Positions 9,001 to 17,672 of a DNA stretch of 64,000 nucleotides are shown piece after piece. Within the stretch, counting starts at the first letter, position 1; each line of letters starts with the position of its first letter. Under the pieces are notes generated by a model. The model was not told the DNA's origin. It ran no database searches and worked only from the letters and a program-made list of their open reading frames with translations. The translations under genes were made by a program, and so were the position numbers. This DNA comes from Pseudomonadota bacterium. Its GTDB lineage: Bacteria > Pseudomonadota > Gammaproteobacteria > Steroidobacterales > Steroidobacteraceae. Location of the stretch: assembly GCA_016703895.1 (NCBI GenBank), contig JADJBE010000001.1:311501-375500 (forward strand). Direction: 5' to 3'.

Positions 9001-10146
9001 ATGCAATCGCTGAAGATCCGTCGATCCGTTCAATTCTACGTGCTGCTGCTCACCGTCGCAGTCACCACCGCCATGGGGAGTTCCGTCGTGTCCGCTCAAC
9101 CATCCAAGTCCCCAAACCAGATTCCAGCCACTCAGCAACAGTATCGTCTGATCAAGCAGGGCGAGGGGCCCTTCAAACTCACCATGGTCGACGCACCGGT
9201 GCAACAGCCTGGCGAACACGAGGTGCTGGTCAAAGTGCACGCGGTGTCACTCAATCGTCGCGACGTCATGATCGCGAAGGGCTTCTACCCAGTCGGCCCG
9301 AAGACGAGCCTGGTGCCGCTGTCGGACGGCGCCGGTGAAGTGGTCGGCGTCGGCAGCCAAGTATCGAGGTTCAAGTCTGGCGATCGAGTCGCCGCCATTT
9401 TCTTTCAGAAATGGCTCGCAGGCCGACCCGACGCTGACGTCGGCGCGAGCGCGATGGGCGGTTCGATCGACGGCATGTTGTCGCAGTACGTGACCTTGCA
9501 TGAAGACGGTCTCGTTAGTATTCCCGCGCATCTCTCCTACGAAGAAGCGGCCACGTTGCACTGTGCAGCAGTCACAGCCTGGAATGCGTTAGTGTCTCGC
9601 GGCCGCATGCAAGCCAACGACAACGTGCTCCTGCTCGGCACCGGTGGCGTGTCGATATTCGGGTTGCAATTTGCCGCTGCGGCGGGCGCCAAACCCATTA
9701 TCACGAGTTCGTCCGACGCCAAGCTGGCCCGTGCCAAGTCGTTAGGCGCGGTCGCAACGGTCAACTACCGCACCACACCGGAGTGGGACAAGGCCGTGCG
9801 CGAGGCAACGGGTGGCGTCGGCGCACACCAGGCACTCGAAGTCGGTGGCCAGGGAACGCTGGCGAAGTCCATTGCCAGCATGGGCGGCGGCGGACATGTT
9901 GCGATTATTGGCGGTCTCGCCGGCTTTGGTGGCGACATACCCGCGGTTAGCTTGATGGGTCGCAGCGTCTCGGTGACTGGCATCTTCGTCGGCTCACGCG
10001 CCGACTTCGAGGCCATGAACACGTTCATCAGTGAGCACAAGCTGCAACCGGTGGTCGACAAAGTGTTCGACTTCAAAGACGCGCAAGCGGCGTACGACTA
10101 CATGGACAGCGGCAGCCACTTCGGCAAGCTGGTCATTCGCCTCTGA
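9001..10146 (+). CDS. MDR-family (zinc-less) alcohol dehydrogenase/quinone reductase with signal peptide
   Basis: 381 residues from the ATG preceded by GGAG at 8988-8991. Residues 1-33 form an N-terminal signal-like segment (basic, hydrophobic VLLLTVAVTTAMG, then VSAQ as a cleavage site). The MDR fold follows: a GroES-like domain with SLNRRDVMIAKGFYP, and a Rossmann domain with LLGTGGVSIFGLQ. The structural-zinc Cys cluster is absent. It should reduce or oxidise small carbonyl or alcohol compounds with NAD(P)H. An export signal on a dinucleotide-dependent enzyme is odd (see findings). Convergent with the SDR gene downstream. Confidence 0.82.
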   Translation: MQSLKIRRSVQFYVLLLTVAVTTAMGSSVVSAQPSKSPNQIPATQQQYRLIKQGEGPFKLTMVDAPVQQPGEHEVLVKVHAVSLNRRDVMIAKGFYPVGPKTSLVPLSDGAGEVVGVGSQVSRFKSGDRVAAIFFQKWLAGRPDADVGASAMGGSIDGMLSQYVTLHEDGLVSIPAHLSYEEAATLHCAAVTAWNALVSRGRMQANDNVLLLGTGGVSIFGLQFAAAAGAKPIITSSSDAKLARAKSLGAVATVNYRTTPEWDKAVREATGGVGAHQALEVGGQGTLAKSIASMGGGGHVAIIGGLAGFGGDIPAVSLMGRSVSVTGIFVGSRADFEAMNTFISEHKLQPVVDKVFDFKDAQAAYDYMDSGSHFGKLVIRL

Positions 10147-10196
10147 CAATTCCCCCTAACAATCGCTCCTAACGATTAGGGTATAGCCCGGTGCGG

Positions 10197-10901
10197 CTAC
10201 CAGGGCACGCTCTCGCCACTGTAGAGCTGAATCTGCGGGTCCTGGCCCTTGAGATTGGCAATATTACGGATGACGCCAGTGGCGCTTGATACGGTGTCCA
10301 GCGCCTCGCCGGTCCAGCCACTCTGACGCAGTAACCGCGTGTCCACCACGCCGGGCGCGAGTATCCCCACCTGAATCCCCTTGGTCCGCAGATCCGCCTG
10401 CAGCGCGCGCATTGCCATGTTGGCCGCGGCCTTGCTCATCCGATAGAAGTAGAGGCTGCCGAAGTTGCGCGTATTCGTCAGCGATGACAGACCGCTCGTG
10501 ATCACGATGATTTTCTTCTGTACGCTCGCTTCGATCTGCGGCAGAAACGCACGCGCCAGCGCGAGCGGCGCGTAGGCGTTAGTGTGCATCACGTTTTCGA
10601 ACACCGCAATGTCCAGCTCGCTGATGCCCTGCTGCTTGGGGTCACCCAGCCAACCAGCGTTGTTCAGCAACACGTCCAGCGGCTCACGATGCTTATTGGC
10701 CAGCGCCGCAATGGCCGTATTGTCGGTCACGTCGAGCGCATCGATCGACAGCTTGGGATGTTTGGCGGCAATGGCCGCAAGATCGGTAGCCGCTGCAACG
10801 TCGCGCGCGGTGGCGATCACGCGCCAGTCAGCCGCTGCGTATTGACGAGCGAGCTCAAGACCGATACCGCGATTGGCACCTGTGATCAGAACGGTTGGCA
10901 C
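10197..10901 (-). CDS. SDR-family oxidoreductase (cytoplasmic)
   Basis: 234 residues. It starts at a GTG with AAGGAG 6 bp upstream, immediately followed by PTVLITGANRGIGLELARQ. The classical SDR motifs are present: TGANRGIG for the cofactor, NNAG, an active-site Ser in VITSG and Tyr-x-x-x-Lys in YRMSK. It is a close relative of the exported SDR two genes upstream (same TGANRG and EFARQYA-type helix). Last gene of the minus-strand unit SDR-hrpB-SDR. Substrate unknown. Confidence 0.85.
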   Translation of the reverse strand: MPTVLITGANRGIGLELARQYAAADWRVIATARDVAAATDLAAIAAKHPKLSIDALDVTDNTAIAALANKHREPLDVLLNNAGWLGDPKQQGISELDIAVFENVMHTNAYAPLALARAFLPQIEASVQKKIIVITSGLSSLTNTRNFGSLYFYRMSKAAANMAMRALQADLRTKGIQVGILAPGVVDTRLLRQSGWTGEALDTVSSATGVIRNIANLKGQDPQIQLYSGESVPW

Positions 10902-10938
10902 AACTAACTCCTTAGGAATGGCGACTCGGACGGGAGCC

Positions 10939-13512
10939 TCAGGGTCGGGGCTTGGCACGGCGAGTGGGCTCCGCCTGCAACGGATCCTCGGGCCAGTAGT
11001 GGCGAGGATAACGCCCGCGCATGTCTTTGCGCACCTCCGCGTAGGCATTGCGCCAGAAACTGGCGAGATCGCGCGTGATCTGCAACGGACGCTGCGCCGG
11101 CGATAGCAACTTGAACGTGAGCGCGACGCGGCCGCCGCCAATGCGCGGTGTCTCGGCGAGTCCGAAGACCTCCTGCATACGCATGGACGCCGCGGGCGCA
11201 TTGTCGTCGCGATAGTCTATTCGCGCCTGGGTGCCGGTGGGCAGCTCGACCGTCTCCGGCGCCAGTCTAGACAACGTCTGCTGCTGGTCGTAGCTGAGTT
11301 GCGCGCGCAGTACATCATTCAAGCGAATACGCTCGAGATGAGCACGCCGTGTGACCCCCTCGAGCCACGGCACCAGCCAGCCCAGATCAGCACTCAGCGC
11401 AGCATCGCTGACATCCGGCCAGTCCGCTGGCGCGTTGTCCAGTCCACGTACAAACGCGATTCGCGCCTGCAGATTGCGGCTGTCAGTATTCCACGGCAGC
11501 CGCTCCAGCCCGAGCTGGCGCACGCCATCCAGCATCGCCGCAGTCGTGTCGACTGATGCCGACTGGGTCAACGGCCGCGATGCGATCACCAGCTTGTCGA
11601 GCCGCGTGACTTCTTGCGCCGCTACCGCAGCCTCGCGAACATCCCATTGAACTTCGACCGTAGTCTGCAGCCGCGCGGCGAACTGCTCCAAAAGCGTTGC
11701 CCGCTCAATCGGCACCGCCAAGCGGATCAGCGCCTCGCGCTCTCGATCATCGAGATCCACGGCCACGATGAACTCGCGGCGGCCGATCGATTCAGCGTCG
11801 CGAAATGCCGCGCCTCGGCCACTCGCGAGTTGGTAGCGCGGCTTCTCCCCTTCACGGCGCCGGCCAATACGATCGGGATACGCCAGTGCTAACAGCGCCC
11901 CCGCGTCCTCATCAAGCTGGAGCGGTGGTTCACGCATCTGCTCCGCGCCGCGACTGTCGAGTTGTCGCTGGAAGGCATGGGCGTTGCGTCGCACCCGCTC
12001 GATCGTGGCGCGATCGATCTGCATGCCGGCCGTACCAACTCCCCGCAGGGCCGCCAGGCGTGAGCGGACATCGCTGTCGCGCGCGGTCGTTGATCCCGGC
12101 AACGACTCGCGCCCAGTGGGCCGCAGTATGTCGCGTTCAGACAAGAGCGCAGCCAGCCATGCAGCCTCCGGCAACCGCCGCATCGAACGCGCGACCAGCA
12201 GCAGATGCGCCAGCCGCGGGTGCGCGCCAATAGCGCTCATGGCCCGTCCGTGGCCGGTAATGCAGCCGTCCGCCTCGAGTGCTGCTAACGACCGCAGCAG
12301 GTCGCGAGCGCTGGCCAGCATTGCCGGCGGCGGCGCATCCAGCCAGCGCAGGTCCTGCTCGCGCGTGCCCCACGCTGCGAGCTCGAGCGCCAATGGCGCC
12401 AAGTCCGCCGTGACAATTTCGGGCGTGGAAAACGCTGCCAGACTGCGCTGCGCGCCCTCGCCCCATAGCCGATAGCACTGACCGGGTGCTGTTCGACCTG
12501 CGCGCCCAGCACGCTGCTCGGCCGATGCACGCGAGATGCGCTGGGTATCGAGTCGACTCATCCCCGAGGCTGGGTCAAAGCTAGCACGCCTCACGAGGCC
12601 GCTATCGATGACGACGCTGACGCCGTCTATCGTGACACTGGTCTCGGCAATATTGGTTGCTAACACGACTTTGCGTTCGTTGCGGCCCGCCGGTGCAAAG
12701 GCTCTATCCTGTTCGTCCGCCGCCAGCTCGCCAAACAGAGGCACCACGCGCAACCGAGTCGCCGTTGGCGACTCACTGGCCGGCTCCTGCGCCAACATGC
12801 CCTGTACGCGACGAATCTCGCCCGCGCCTGGCAGAAAAACCAGCAGATCGCCGCTCGTCTCAAGTAGCGCGCGCCGAATCGCACTCAACACGAGCCTCTC
12901 TGGCGACTGCTGCTCACCAGGCAAGGCGGGCATGCCTGTGCCGAGATAAGACACTGTCACTGGGTATGTACGCCCGTCCGCACGGACCAGTGGCGCGTTG
13001 TCTAACCACTGAGCCACGCGCTCGCCATCGAGGGTGGCGGACATCACTAACACGCGCAGTTGGGGCGAAAGGTTCGCTTGGGCGTCAAGTGTCAGCGCCA
13101 AGCCCAGGTCCGCCGCGAGACTACGTTCGTGGAACTCGTCGAACAGCACTGCGCCGACGCCTTCCAGTGCCGGATCACTTTGCAGCATGCGCGTCAGGAT
13201 GCCTTCCGTGACGACTTCGATCCGCGTGGCGGCACTGACTCGCGTTTCGAGCCGCATGCGGTAACCGACCGTACGGCCGATTGACTCGCCGAGGGTGTGC
13301 GCCATCCGCGCGGCGACCGCGCGCGCCGCCAGCCGCCGCGGCTCCAGCATGATTAGCCGTTTGCCGCGCAGCCACGGTTCATCCAGCAAGGCCAACGGGA
13401 CGACGGTGCTCTTGCCAGCCCCCGGTGGCGCCTGCAACACGACACGCGTGTGGCTGACGAGCCGCGCCCGCAACTCAGGCAGCGCTGCGTCGATCGGCAA
13501 TCCGGTAGTCAC
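10939..13512 (-). CDS. hrpB: ATP-dependent RNA helicase HrpB (DEAH/RHA family)
   Basis: About 857 residues. Walker A APPGAGKST lies near residues 28-36, followed by LEPRRLAARA, the HrpB-specific DEFHER box, SATLDG, ATNIAETSVTI and QRAGRAGRTAPG. The HrpB-specific C-terminal domain comes after and ends in the WPEDPL region, typical of the family. Role in bacteria is poorly defined. I chose the GTG at 13512, which lies 1 nt after the upstream SDR stop and gives the usual short N-terminus before LPELRARL. A start at 13557 would overlap the SDR gene. Confidence 0.93.
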   Translation of the reverse strand: MTTGLPIDAALPELRARLVSHTRVVLQAPPGAGKSTVVPLALLDEPWLRGKRLIMLEPRRLAARAVAARMAHTLGESIGRTVGYRMRLETRVSAATRIEVVTEGILTRMLQSDPALEGVGAVLFDEFHERSLAADLGLALTLDAQANLSPQLRVLVMSATLDGERVAQWLDNAPLVRADGRTYPVTVSYLGTGMPALPGEQQSPERLVLSAIRRALLETSGDLLVFLPGAGEIRRVQGMLAQEPASESPTATRLRVVPLFGELAADEQDRAFAPAGRNERKVVLATNIAETSVTIDGVSVVIDSGLVRRASFDPASGMSRLDTQRISRASAEQRAGRAGRTAPGQCYRLWGEGAQRSLAAFSTPEIVTADLAPLALELAAWGTREQDLRWLDAPPPAMLASARDLLRSLAALEADGCITGHGRAMSAIGAHPRLAHLLLVARSMRRLPEAAWLAALLSERDILRPTGRESLPGSTTARDSDVRSRLAALRGVGTAGMQIDRATIERVRRNAHAFQRQLDSRGAEQMREPPLQLDEDAGALLALAYPDRIGRRREGEKPRYQLASGRGAAFRDAESIGRREFIVAVDLDDREREALIRLAVPIERATLLEQFAARLQTTVEVQWDVREAAVAAQEVTRLDKLVIASRPLTQSASVDTTAAMLDGVRQLGLERLPWNTDSRNLQARIAFVRGLDNAPADWPDVSDAALSADLGWLVPWLEGVTRRAHLERIRLNDVLRAQLSYDQQQTLSRLAPETVELPTGTQARIDYRDDNAPAASMRMQEVFGLAETPRIGGGRVALTFKLLSPAQRPLQITRDLASFWRNAYAEVRKDMRGRYPRHYWPEDPLQAEPTRRAKPRP

Positions 13513-13513
13513 A

Positions 13514-14341
13514 CTACCAGTCGATCGCAGCACCGTCCCAGTTGCGGAAGCTGCCACCGTCGGCCAACGTCAACCCGTCGATAACACTGATCAGACCGGC
13601 GATGCTCTTTTCGATCGGCACGATATGCGGGCCAGTCGTGCCAACACCTCGCGTGTCGACCTGCCCCGGAGACAGCACCGCGACCGTCAAGCCTTGCCGC
13701 CGCGTGTCGTTAGCAAGCGTCACAAACATAAGGTTGAGTGCCGCCTTCGAGCCACCGTAGAAATAATGTCCGGGCAATTTGGGTGCTTGTGCGTCAGTGT
13801 TGTAGCTGAACGCGCCGGCTCGTGAGGTGAGCGCCAGCACTTTCTTCTGCTGGCCAGCGAGCAGATTTGGCAGCAGTGCTTCCGCCATCAGCAGGGGTCC
13901 TAGCGCATTCACACGGTAGTAAGCGTCCCAGCGCGTGAAATCGATTTGACCGAGCTGCGCATCGGCAGGATCGCCGAAATAGCCCGCGTTGTTGACCAGC
14001 ACATCGATCGGTCGGCCATTGAGCCGGGCAGTCAGCGCCGCCACACTGGCAGGATCGGCAACGTCAACCTGCTCAACCGCGATCTTCTGGTACTGGTCGG
14101 CAAGCTTGTTCAGGTCATAGGACTCCTCTGGATTGCGGGAGGTTGCGATGACCTGCCAGCCTTTCGCTGCGTACTGCCGGGCAAATTCCAAGCCCAGGCC
14201 ACGGTTGGCCCCGGTGACTAGAACCGTCGGCGCATCGAGCGAGCTGGGGTCACCTTCGGGGGCAGCAACGCAGGGCAGCGTCCCCGCCGACAACGCGACA
14301 CCGAGGCATAGCGAGGTTAGTAATGAGCGGAATGAGAGCAT
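13514..14341 (-). CDS. SDR-family oxidoreductase with N-terminal signal peptide
   Basis: 275 residues. A Sec-type signal (hydrophobic LCLGVALSAGTL, then VAAPEG) precedes a complete SDR domain beginning PTVLVTGANRGLGLEFARQYA. NNAG, the catalytic Ser (LTSRAG) and Tyr-x-x-x-Lys (YGGSK) are all present. First gene of the unit with hrpB and the second SDR, and divergent from the zinc protease. Export of an NAD(P)-dependent enzyme is unexpected. The segment may instead act as a membrane anchor. Confidence 0.82.
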   Translation of the reverse strand: MLSFRSLLTSLCLGVALSAGTLPCVAAPEGDPSSLDAPTVLVTGANRGLGLEFARQYAAKGWQVIATSRNPEESYDLNKLADQYQKIAVEQVDVADPASVAALTARLNGRPIDVLVNNAGYFGDPADAQLGQIDFTRWDAYYRVNALGPLLMAEALLPNLLAGQQKKVLALTSRAGAFSYNTDAQAPKLPGHYFYGGSKAALNLMFVTLANDTRRQGLTVAVLSPGQVDTRGVGTTGPHIVPIEKSIAGLISVIDGLTLADGGSFRNWDGAAIDW

Positions 14342-14448
14342 TGCGGGTCCTTGCGTCGGCGGCTTAGTGGGCGATGATACCGCTCCGCGGGCGGTCTGCT
14401 ACCATCGCCTGCCGAAGACGCGCGAACCAAAGCAGCAGGGAGCCAGCC

Positions 14449-15315
14449 ATGCGGTGGCGTGATAGCAGAGCAAGTCAGAACGTCGAAGACCATCGCGGCC
14501 GGCCACCGCCACGCGGCGGCGGCGGAATGGGCATGAAGTTTGGTCTGGGCACCATCATCCTGCTCGTCATCGGCTACTTTCTCGGCATCGATCCGCGCAT
14601 CGTCATGGGTTTGTCGCAGGTGGGTGGTGAACTGCAGCAGCCGACGGCGCAGGAATCCGTTCCGGCCGGTGCGCCAGTGGATGAGATGGGTCAATTTGTC
14701 GCGCGCGTACTAGGCGAGACGGAAGACACCTGGAGTGAGATCTTCCGTGCGGGCGGCCAGCAGTACCCCCCGCCGCGCTTGGTCCTGTTCAGCCAGGCGG
14801 CGCAATCGGCGTGCGGGTTCGCGAGTTCTGCCTCCGGACCTTTCTATTGCCCGGCCGACCAGAAGGTCTATATCGATCTGGCATTCTTTCGGCAATTGGA
14901 AACCGAATTCAGAGCCGGCGGCGACTTCGCGATGGCCTACGTGATGGCCCATGAAGTTGGCCATCATGTACAGACCGTGCTTGGTGTCTCCGAGAAGGTG
15001 CGCGCCACACAGCAGCGCGTCGGTCAGGAACAGGCTAACCAGTTGCAGGTGGCGATGGAGTTGCAAGCCGATTGTTTCTCAGGCGTCTGGGCCCACCATG
15101 CCAACGCCAAGCGGCAAGTCCTCGAGCCGGGCGATATTGAAGAGGCGATGCGCGCCGCTGCCGCCGTGGGTGACGATGTCATTCAAAAGCGAACCCAGGG
15201 CTACGTCGTCCCGGAGAGCTGGACCCACGGCTCTGCGCAGCAGCGGCAGCAATGGTTCGTACGCGGTTTCGAGTCAGGGTCTCTGCAGGCCTGCGATACG
15301 TTCCAAACGGGCTAA
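14449..15315 (+). CDS. ypfJ: Neutral zinc metallopeptidase, YpfJ family
   Basis: 288 residues. N-terminal MRWRD..R.S.NVEDHRG leads into a Gly-rich segment and one membrane helix (about 31-46), as in Escherichia coli YpfJ. The zinc site HEVGHH is at residues 168-173, with a downstream QADCFSG glutamate/aspartate region. The catalytic domain probably lies on the periplasmic side. The ATG has AGGGAG 6-7 bp upstream. Physiological substrate unknown for the family. Confidence 0.9.
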   Translation: MRWRDSRASQNVEDHRGRPPPRGGGGMGMKFGLGTIILLVIGYFLGIDPRIVMGLSQVGGELQQPTAQESVPAGAPVDEMGQFVARVLGETEDTWSEIFRAGGQQYPPPRLVLFSQAAQSACGFASSASGPFYCPADQKVYIDLAFFRQLETEFRAGGDFAMAYVMAHEVGHHVQTVLGVSEKVRATQQRVGQEQANQLQVAMELQADCFSGVWAHHANAKRQVLEPGDIEEAMRAAAAVGDDVIQKRTQGYVVPESWTHGSAQQRQQWFVRGFESGSLQACDTFQTG

Positions 15316-15348
15316 CACGCGATCGATGGCCTGTTGGAGAATGCGACC

Positions 15349-15867
15349 ATGAGAATTCTGGTTGTTTCGATGCTCGCGGCAGCTCTCGCTTTGGCGGGTT
15401 GTGCCAAGAAGGATGAATCGCAGTCGGCCGCTGCCGACACCGGCAATGCAGCGGCAACGAGTGCGGCGCCGGCCGACCTGGGCTCAGCCCCGGCCGCAGA
15501 TTCCGCGCCCACAGCAGATGACTCGCCGGAGGCTGAGGAGCGCGCGCGCCGACAGGCACTACTCGACTACTCGACGATGGAAGACCGCTACATCAATGAT
15601 CCACGTGGCCAGTGGGCGAGCAGCGCGACGGCGAGTTCCGCGTTCGGTATCGCCAAAGACAAGCTCCTCGATACCGATGGCAAGTTGCACGAAGTCTGGA
15701 GCGGTCTCGATGACACCCAGAAAGATCGGCGCGGTAGCCGTACCTGGTTCGTGCGGACCTTTGAAGCGACACCGTCCAAGGCCCAGGGTGTGAAAATCAC
15801 GATCGCCAATGCGCTCAGCCGCGGCTACAAGACGATCGATGCCGTACAGTTAGTCGAAGCTGGTTAG
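15349..15867 (+). CDS. Lipoprotein with Ala-rich linker and NPCBM-like C-terminal domain
   Basis: 172 residues. The lipobox LAGC is followed by a long Ala/Ser/Asp-rich linker to about residue 65. A small beta-rich domain then contains RYINDPRGQWASSATASSAFG, WSGLDDTQKDRRGSRTWFVRTFEATPSKA and an amphipathic C-terminus. The WxSxxxAS style of this domain resembles galactose-binding/NPCBM-like folds, but that is only an impression. SD GGAG at 15336-15339. Function unknown. Confidence 0.6.
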   Translation: MRILVVSMLAAALALAGCAKKDESQSAAADTGNAAATSAAPADLGSAPAADSAPTADDSPEAEERARRQALLDYSTMEDRYINDPRGQWASSATASSAFGIAKDKLLDTDGKLHEVWSGLDDTQKDRRGSRTWFVRTFEATPSKAQGVKITIANALSRGYKTIDAVQLVEAG

Positions 15868-15880
15868 TCGTAAACCAGGC

Positions 15881-16297
15881 TCAAGCCACTGTCTTCTTCT
15901 GAGGTGCCTTGCGCCGCGGCTTGGGTGGCGCGCAAAAGATATCGTGTAAGGTTGCGACGACTTGGGCAGCTGGCCCCTTTGCCACTGCGTAGTACACCAC
16001 CTGCGCCTCGCGGCGCGTCGTCACGATGCCATTGTCGCGCAGCACCGCCAAATGCTGCGACAGCGCCGACTGGCTGAGCGGCAATTTGTCATTCAACGCA
16101 CCCACCGACGTCTCGCCATCGGCGAGATTGCACAACACCATCAGGCGCTGCTCGTTGGCGAGCGCCCGCAGCAGGCCCGCGGCTGCTTCCGCGTGCGGCA
16201 GCATGGCGTTCGCCGTGCTGTCGGCTGGTGATTTCAAGGGTCGCGCGCGCACGGCTCGGTTCCCAGCCGCAGGTTGCACCTTATTAGAACGATTCAT
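15881..16297 (-). CDS. bigR: ArsR-family repressor, BigR/SqrR-type persulfide sensor
   Basis: 138 residues with a winged helix-turn-helix (SVGALNDKLPLSQSALSQHL, then VVYYAV in the wing). Two cysteines, Cys56 (LMVLCNL) and Cys122 (DIFCAP), are 66 residues apart. That is the spacing of the persulfide-sensing pair in BigR (42/108) and SqrR (41/107). In those proteins sulfane sulfur links the cysteines and releases DNA. The gene is divergent from the DUF2892-RND-SQR-TolC operon, and a 16-bp operator lies between them. A second copy of the operator lies at the persulfide dioxygenase/TauE promoter. The symbol is by analogy. Confidence 0.88.
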   Translation of the reverse strand: MNRSNKVQPAAGNRAVRARPLKSPADSTANAMLPHAEAAAGLLRALANEQRLMVLCNLADGETSVGALNDKLPLSQSALSQHLAVLRDNGIVTTRREAQVVYYAVAKGPAAQVVATLHDIFCAPPKPRRKAPQKKTVA

Positions 16298-16327
16298 TGC
16301 AACTAAGTATAAATGACCTCTTTCTAA

Positions 16328-16343
16328 ATTAGCAAACTCTAAT
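16328..16343. promoter_or_regulatory. Operator ATTAG-N6-CTAAT (first copy) with overlapping -10
   Basis: ATTAG at 16328-16332 and CTAAT at 16339-16343 form an inverted repeat between arsR and the DUF2892 operon. A perfect TATAAT (16343-16348) overlaps its right edge, so bound repressor would block the plus-strand promoter. Both half-sites, the N6 spacing and the flanking ATAATG recur at 24841-24856. Confidence 0.8.
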
Positions 16344-16380
16344 ATAATGGCAAGGTGAAATAACGTTGGAGACCCACCCC

Positions 16381-16584
16381 ATGAATATCGATCGAGTCGT
16401 GATGGCATTTGCCGGCACGGTAGTCTTGGCGAGCATCGCGCTTGGCTACGCGCTGAGTCCGTATTGGCTGCTGCTGGGCGCATTTGTTGGCTTGAATCTG
16501 TTGCAAGCCGCATTCACCGGGTTTTGTCCGCTTGCGATGATCTTGCGCAAAATCGGCGTAACACCGGGCACCGCATTTCAGTGA
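16381..16584 (+). CDS. DUF2892 (YgaP-like transmembrane) protein
   Basis: 67 residues with two membrane helices (about 8-27 and 31-47). The conserved [15 protein letters not shown] end is typical of DUF2892, the membrane tail found in YgaP-type sulfurtransferases and next to sulfide-oxidation genes. ATG after GGAG at 16367-16370. The stop overlaps the GTG of the next gene (GTGA). First gene of the sulfide-regulated operon. Confidence 0.85.
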   Translation: MNIDRVVMAFAGTVVLASIALGYALSPYWLLLGAFVGLNLLQAAFTGFCPLAMILRKIGVTPGTAFQ

Positions 16585-17672
16585 TCCAATACGCGTCGCA
16601 GCGGGCAAGCATCGCACTGGCGGTGCTGTTGGCCGTCGTTGCCTGCAACGGCAGCAAGCCGTCGGCGGTGGTGGCTCCTGCCACGGCGGCGCCCTACTCG
16701 ACGTTAGCTATCACGCGTCAGTCCGTGCCAATTGAACGGCAAATCGATGGTCGCATCGAAGCCGTAAACCAGGGCACCGTCTCGGCGCAAACAGCGGGCC
16801 GCATCACTGAGATCAACTACGACGTCAACGACTTTGTTCCGGCGGGCGCCGTCATCATGCGACTGCGTGCCACTGAACAACGCGCCAATCTGCAGCAAGC
16901 ACGCGCTGCGCTGGGTGAAGCCACCGCCCGTCAAACTGAGGCAAGCGCCCGGTTCAAGCGCATCAGCGAGATGCACGAACGCAAGGTTGTGCCCAAAGCG
17001 ACGCTGGATGAGGCCGCCGCGAATCGCGATGCGGCTACGGCGAGGCTGACTGCGGCGCGGGCAGCGGTCGCCAGTGCAACGGAAGGAGTCGCGTACACAG
17101 AAGTCCGCGCGCCCTACGCGGGCGTTGTGACGCAACGTTTTGTCGAAGTTGGCGAGAGCGTATCGCCGGGCGCGCCACTGGTTAGTGGGCTGTCGTTGCA
17201 GTTCCTGCGCGTAACTCTCGATATCCCACAAAGCATCGTCGAGCGCGTGCGCGAGACGCGTCAAGCGGCGGTCTATCTGAACGGTCGACGCATCGAGGCA
17301 ACTGACCTCACCATTTTTCCGGAAGCGGCCTCGACGTCCGCCAGCTTCCGTGCGCGGCTCGACCTGCCGGAGAATGCCGCTGATCTGTATCCCGGCATGT
17401 TCGTCAAGGTGGGGCTCGTAACGGGCGAGACCGAGCGGATCCTGATACCGGCCAGCGCGCTGGTCGAACGCAGTGAGGTCACCGGCGTCTATGTGTTCGA
17501 TCCGGTAAACGGCGGGCAGACACGCTTTCGCCAAGTCCGGACGGGGCGCTTGTACGCGGACTCGGTCGAGGTGTTAGCGGGATTGGTGGCAGGCGAGCAA
17601 ATCGCCAGTGAGCCACTCGTCGCCATGCGCTCGCTGCTGGAGACACGCGACGCCGCGACAGGTAGTGACTGA
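16581..17672 (+). CDS. RND efflux periplasmic adaptor (membrane fusion protein), lipoprotein
   Basis: 363 residues. The GTG start overlaps the upstream stop, and the lipoprotein signal ends VVACNG. The usual adaptor order is visible: lipoyl half-motif ([19 protein letters not shown]), a coiled-coil hairpin rich in Ala/Gln/Arg (about 110-180), the second half ([18 protein letters not shown]), a beta-barrel and a membrane-proximal domain. It links the pump encoded next to the TolC-like channel three genes on. The substrate is not known; position in a sulfide regulon suggests a sulfur-related compound. Confidence 0.9.
   Translation: MIQYASQRASIALAVLLAVVACNGSKPSAVVAPATAAPYSTLAITRQSVPIERQIDGRIEAVNQGTVSAQTAGRITEINYDVNDFVPAGAVIMRLRATEQRANLQQARAALGEATARQTEASARFKRISEMHERKVVPKATLDEAAANRDAATARLTAARAAVASATEGVAYTEVRAPYAGVVTQRFVEVGESVSPGAPLVSGLSLQFLRVTLDIPQSIVERVRETRQAAVYLNGRRIEATDLTIFPEAASTSASFRARLDLPENAADLYPGMFVKVGLVTGETERILIPASALVERSEVTGVYVFDPVNGGQTRFRQVRTGRLYADSVEVLAGLVAGEQIASEPLVAMRSLLETRDAATGSD

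Noticed and set aside
10160..10190. Small hairpin CCTAA-CGA-TTAGG between the convergent dehydrogenase and SDR genes, as a terminator
   Set aside because: Stem of five pairs with no T run. Not convincing as an intrinsic terminator.
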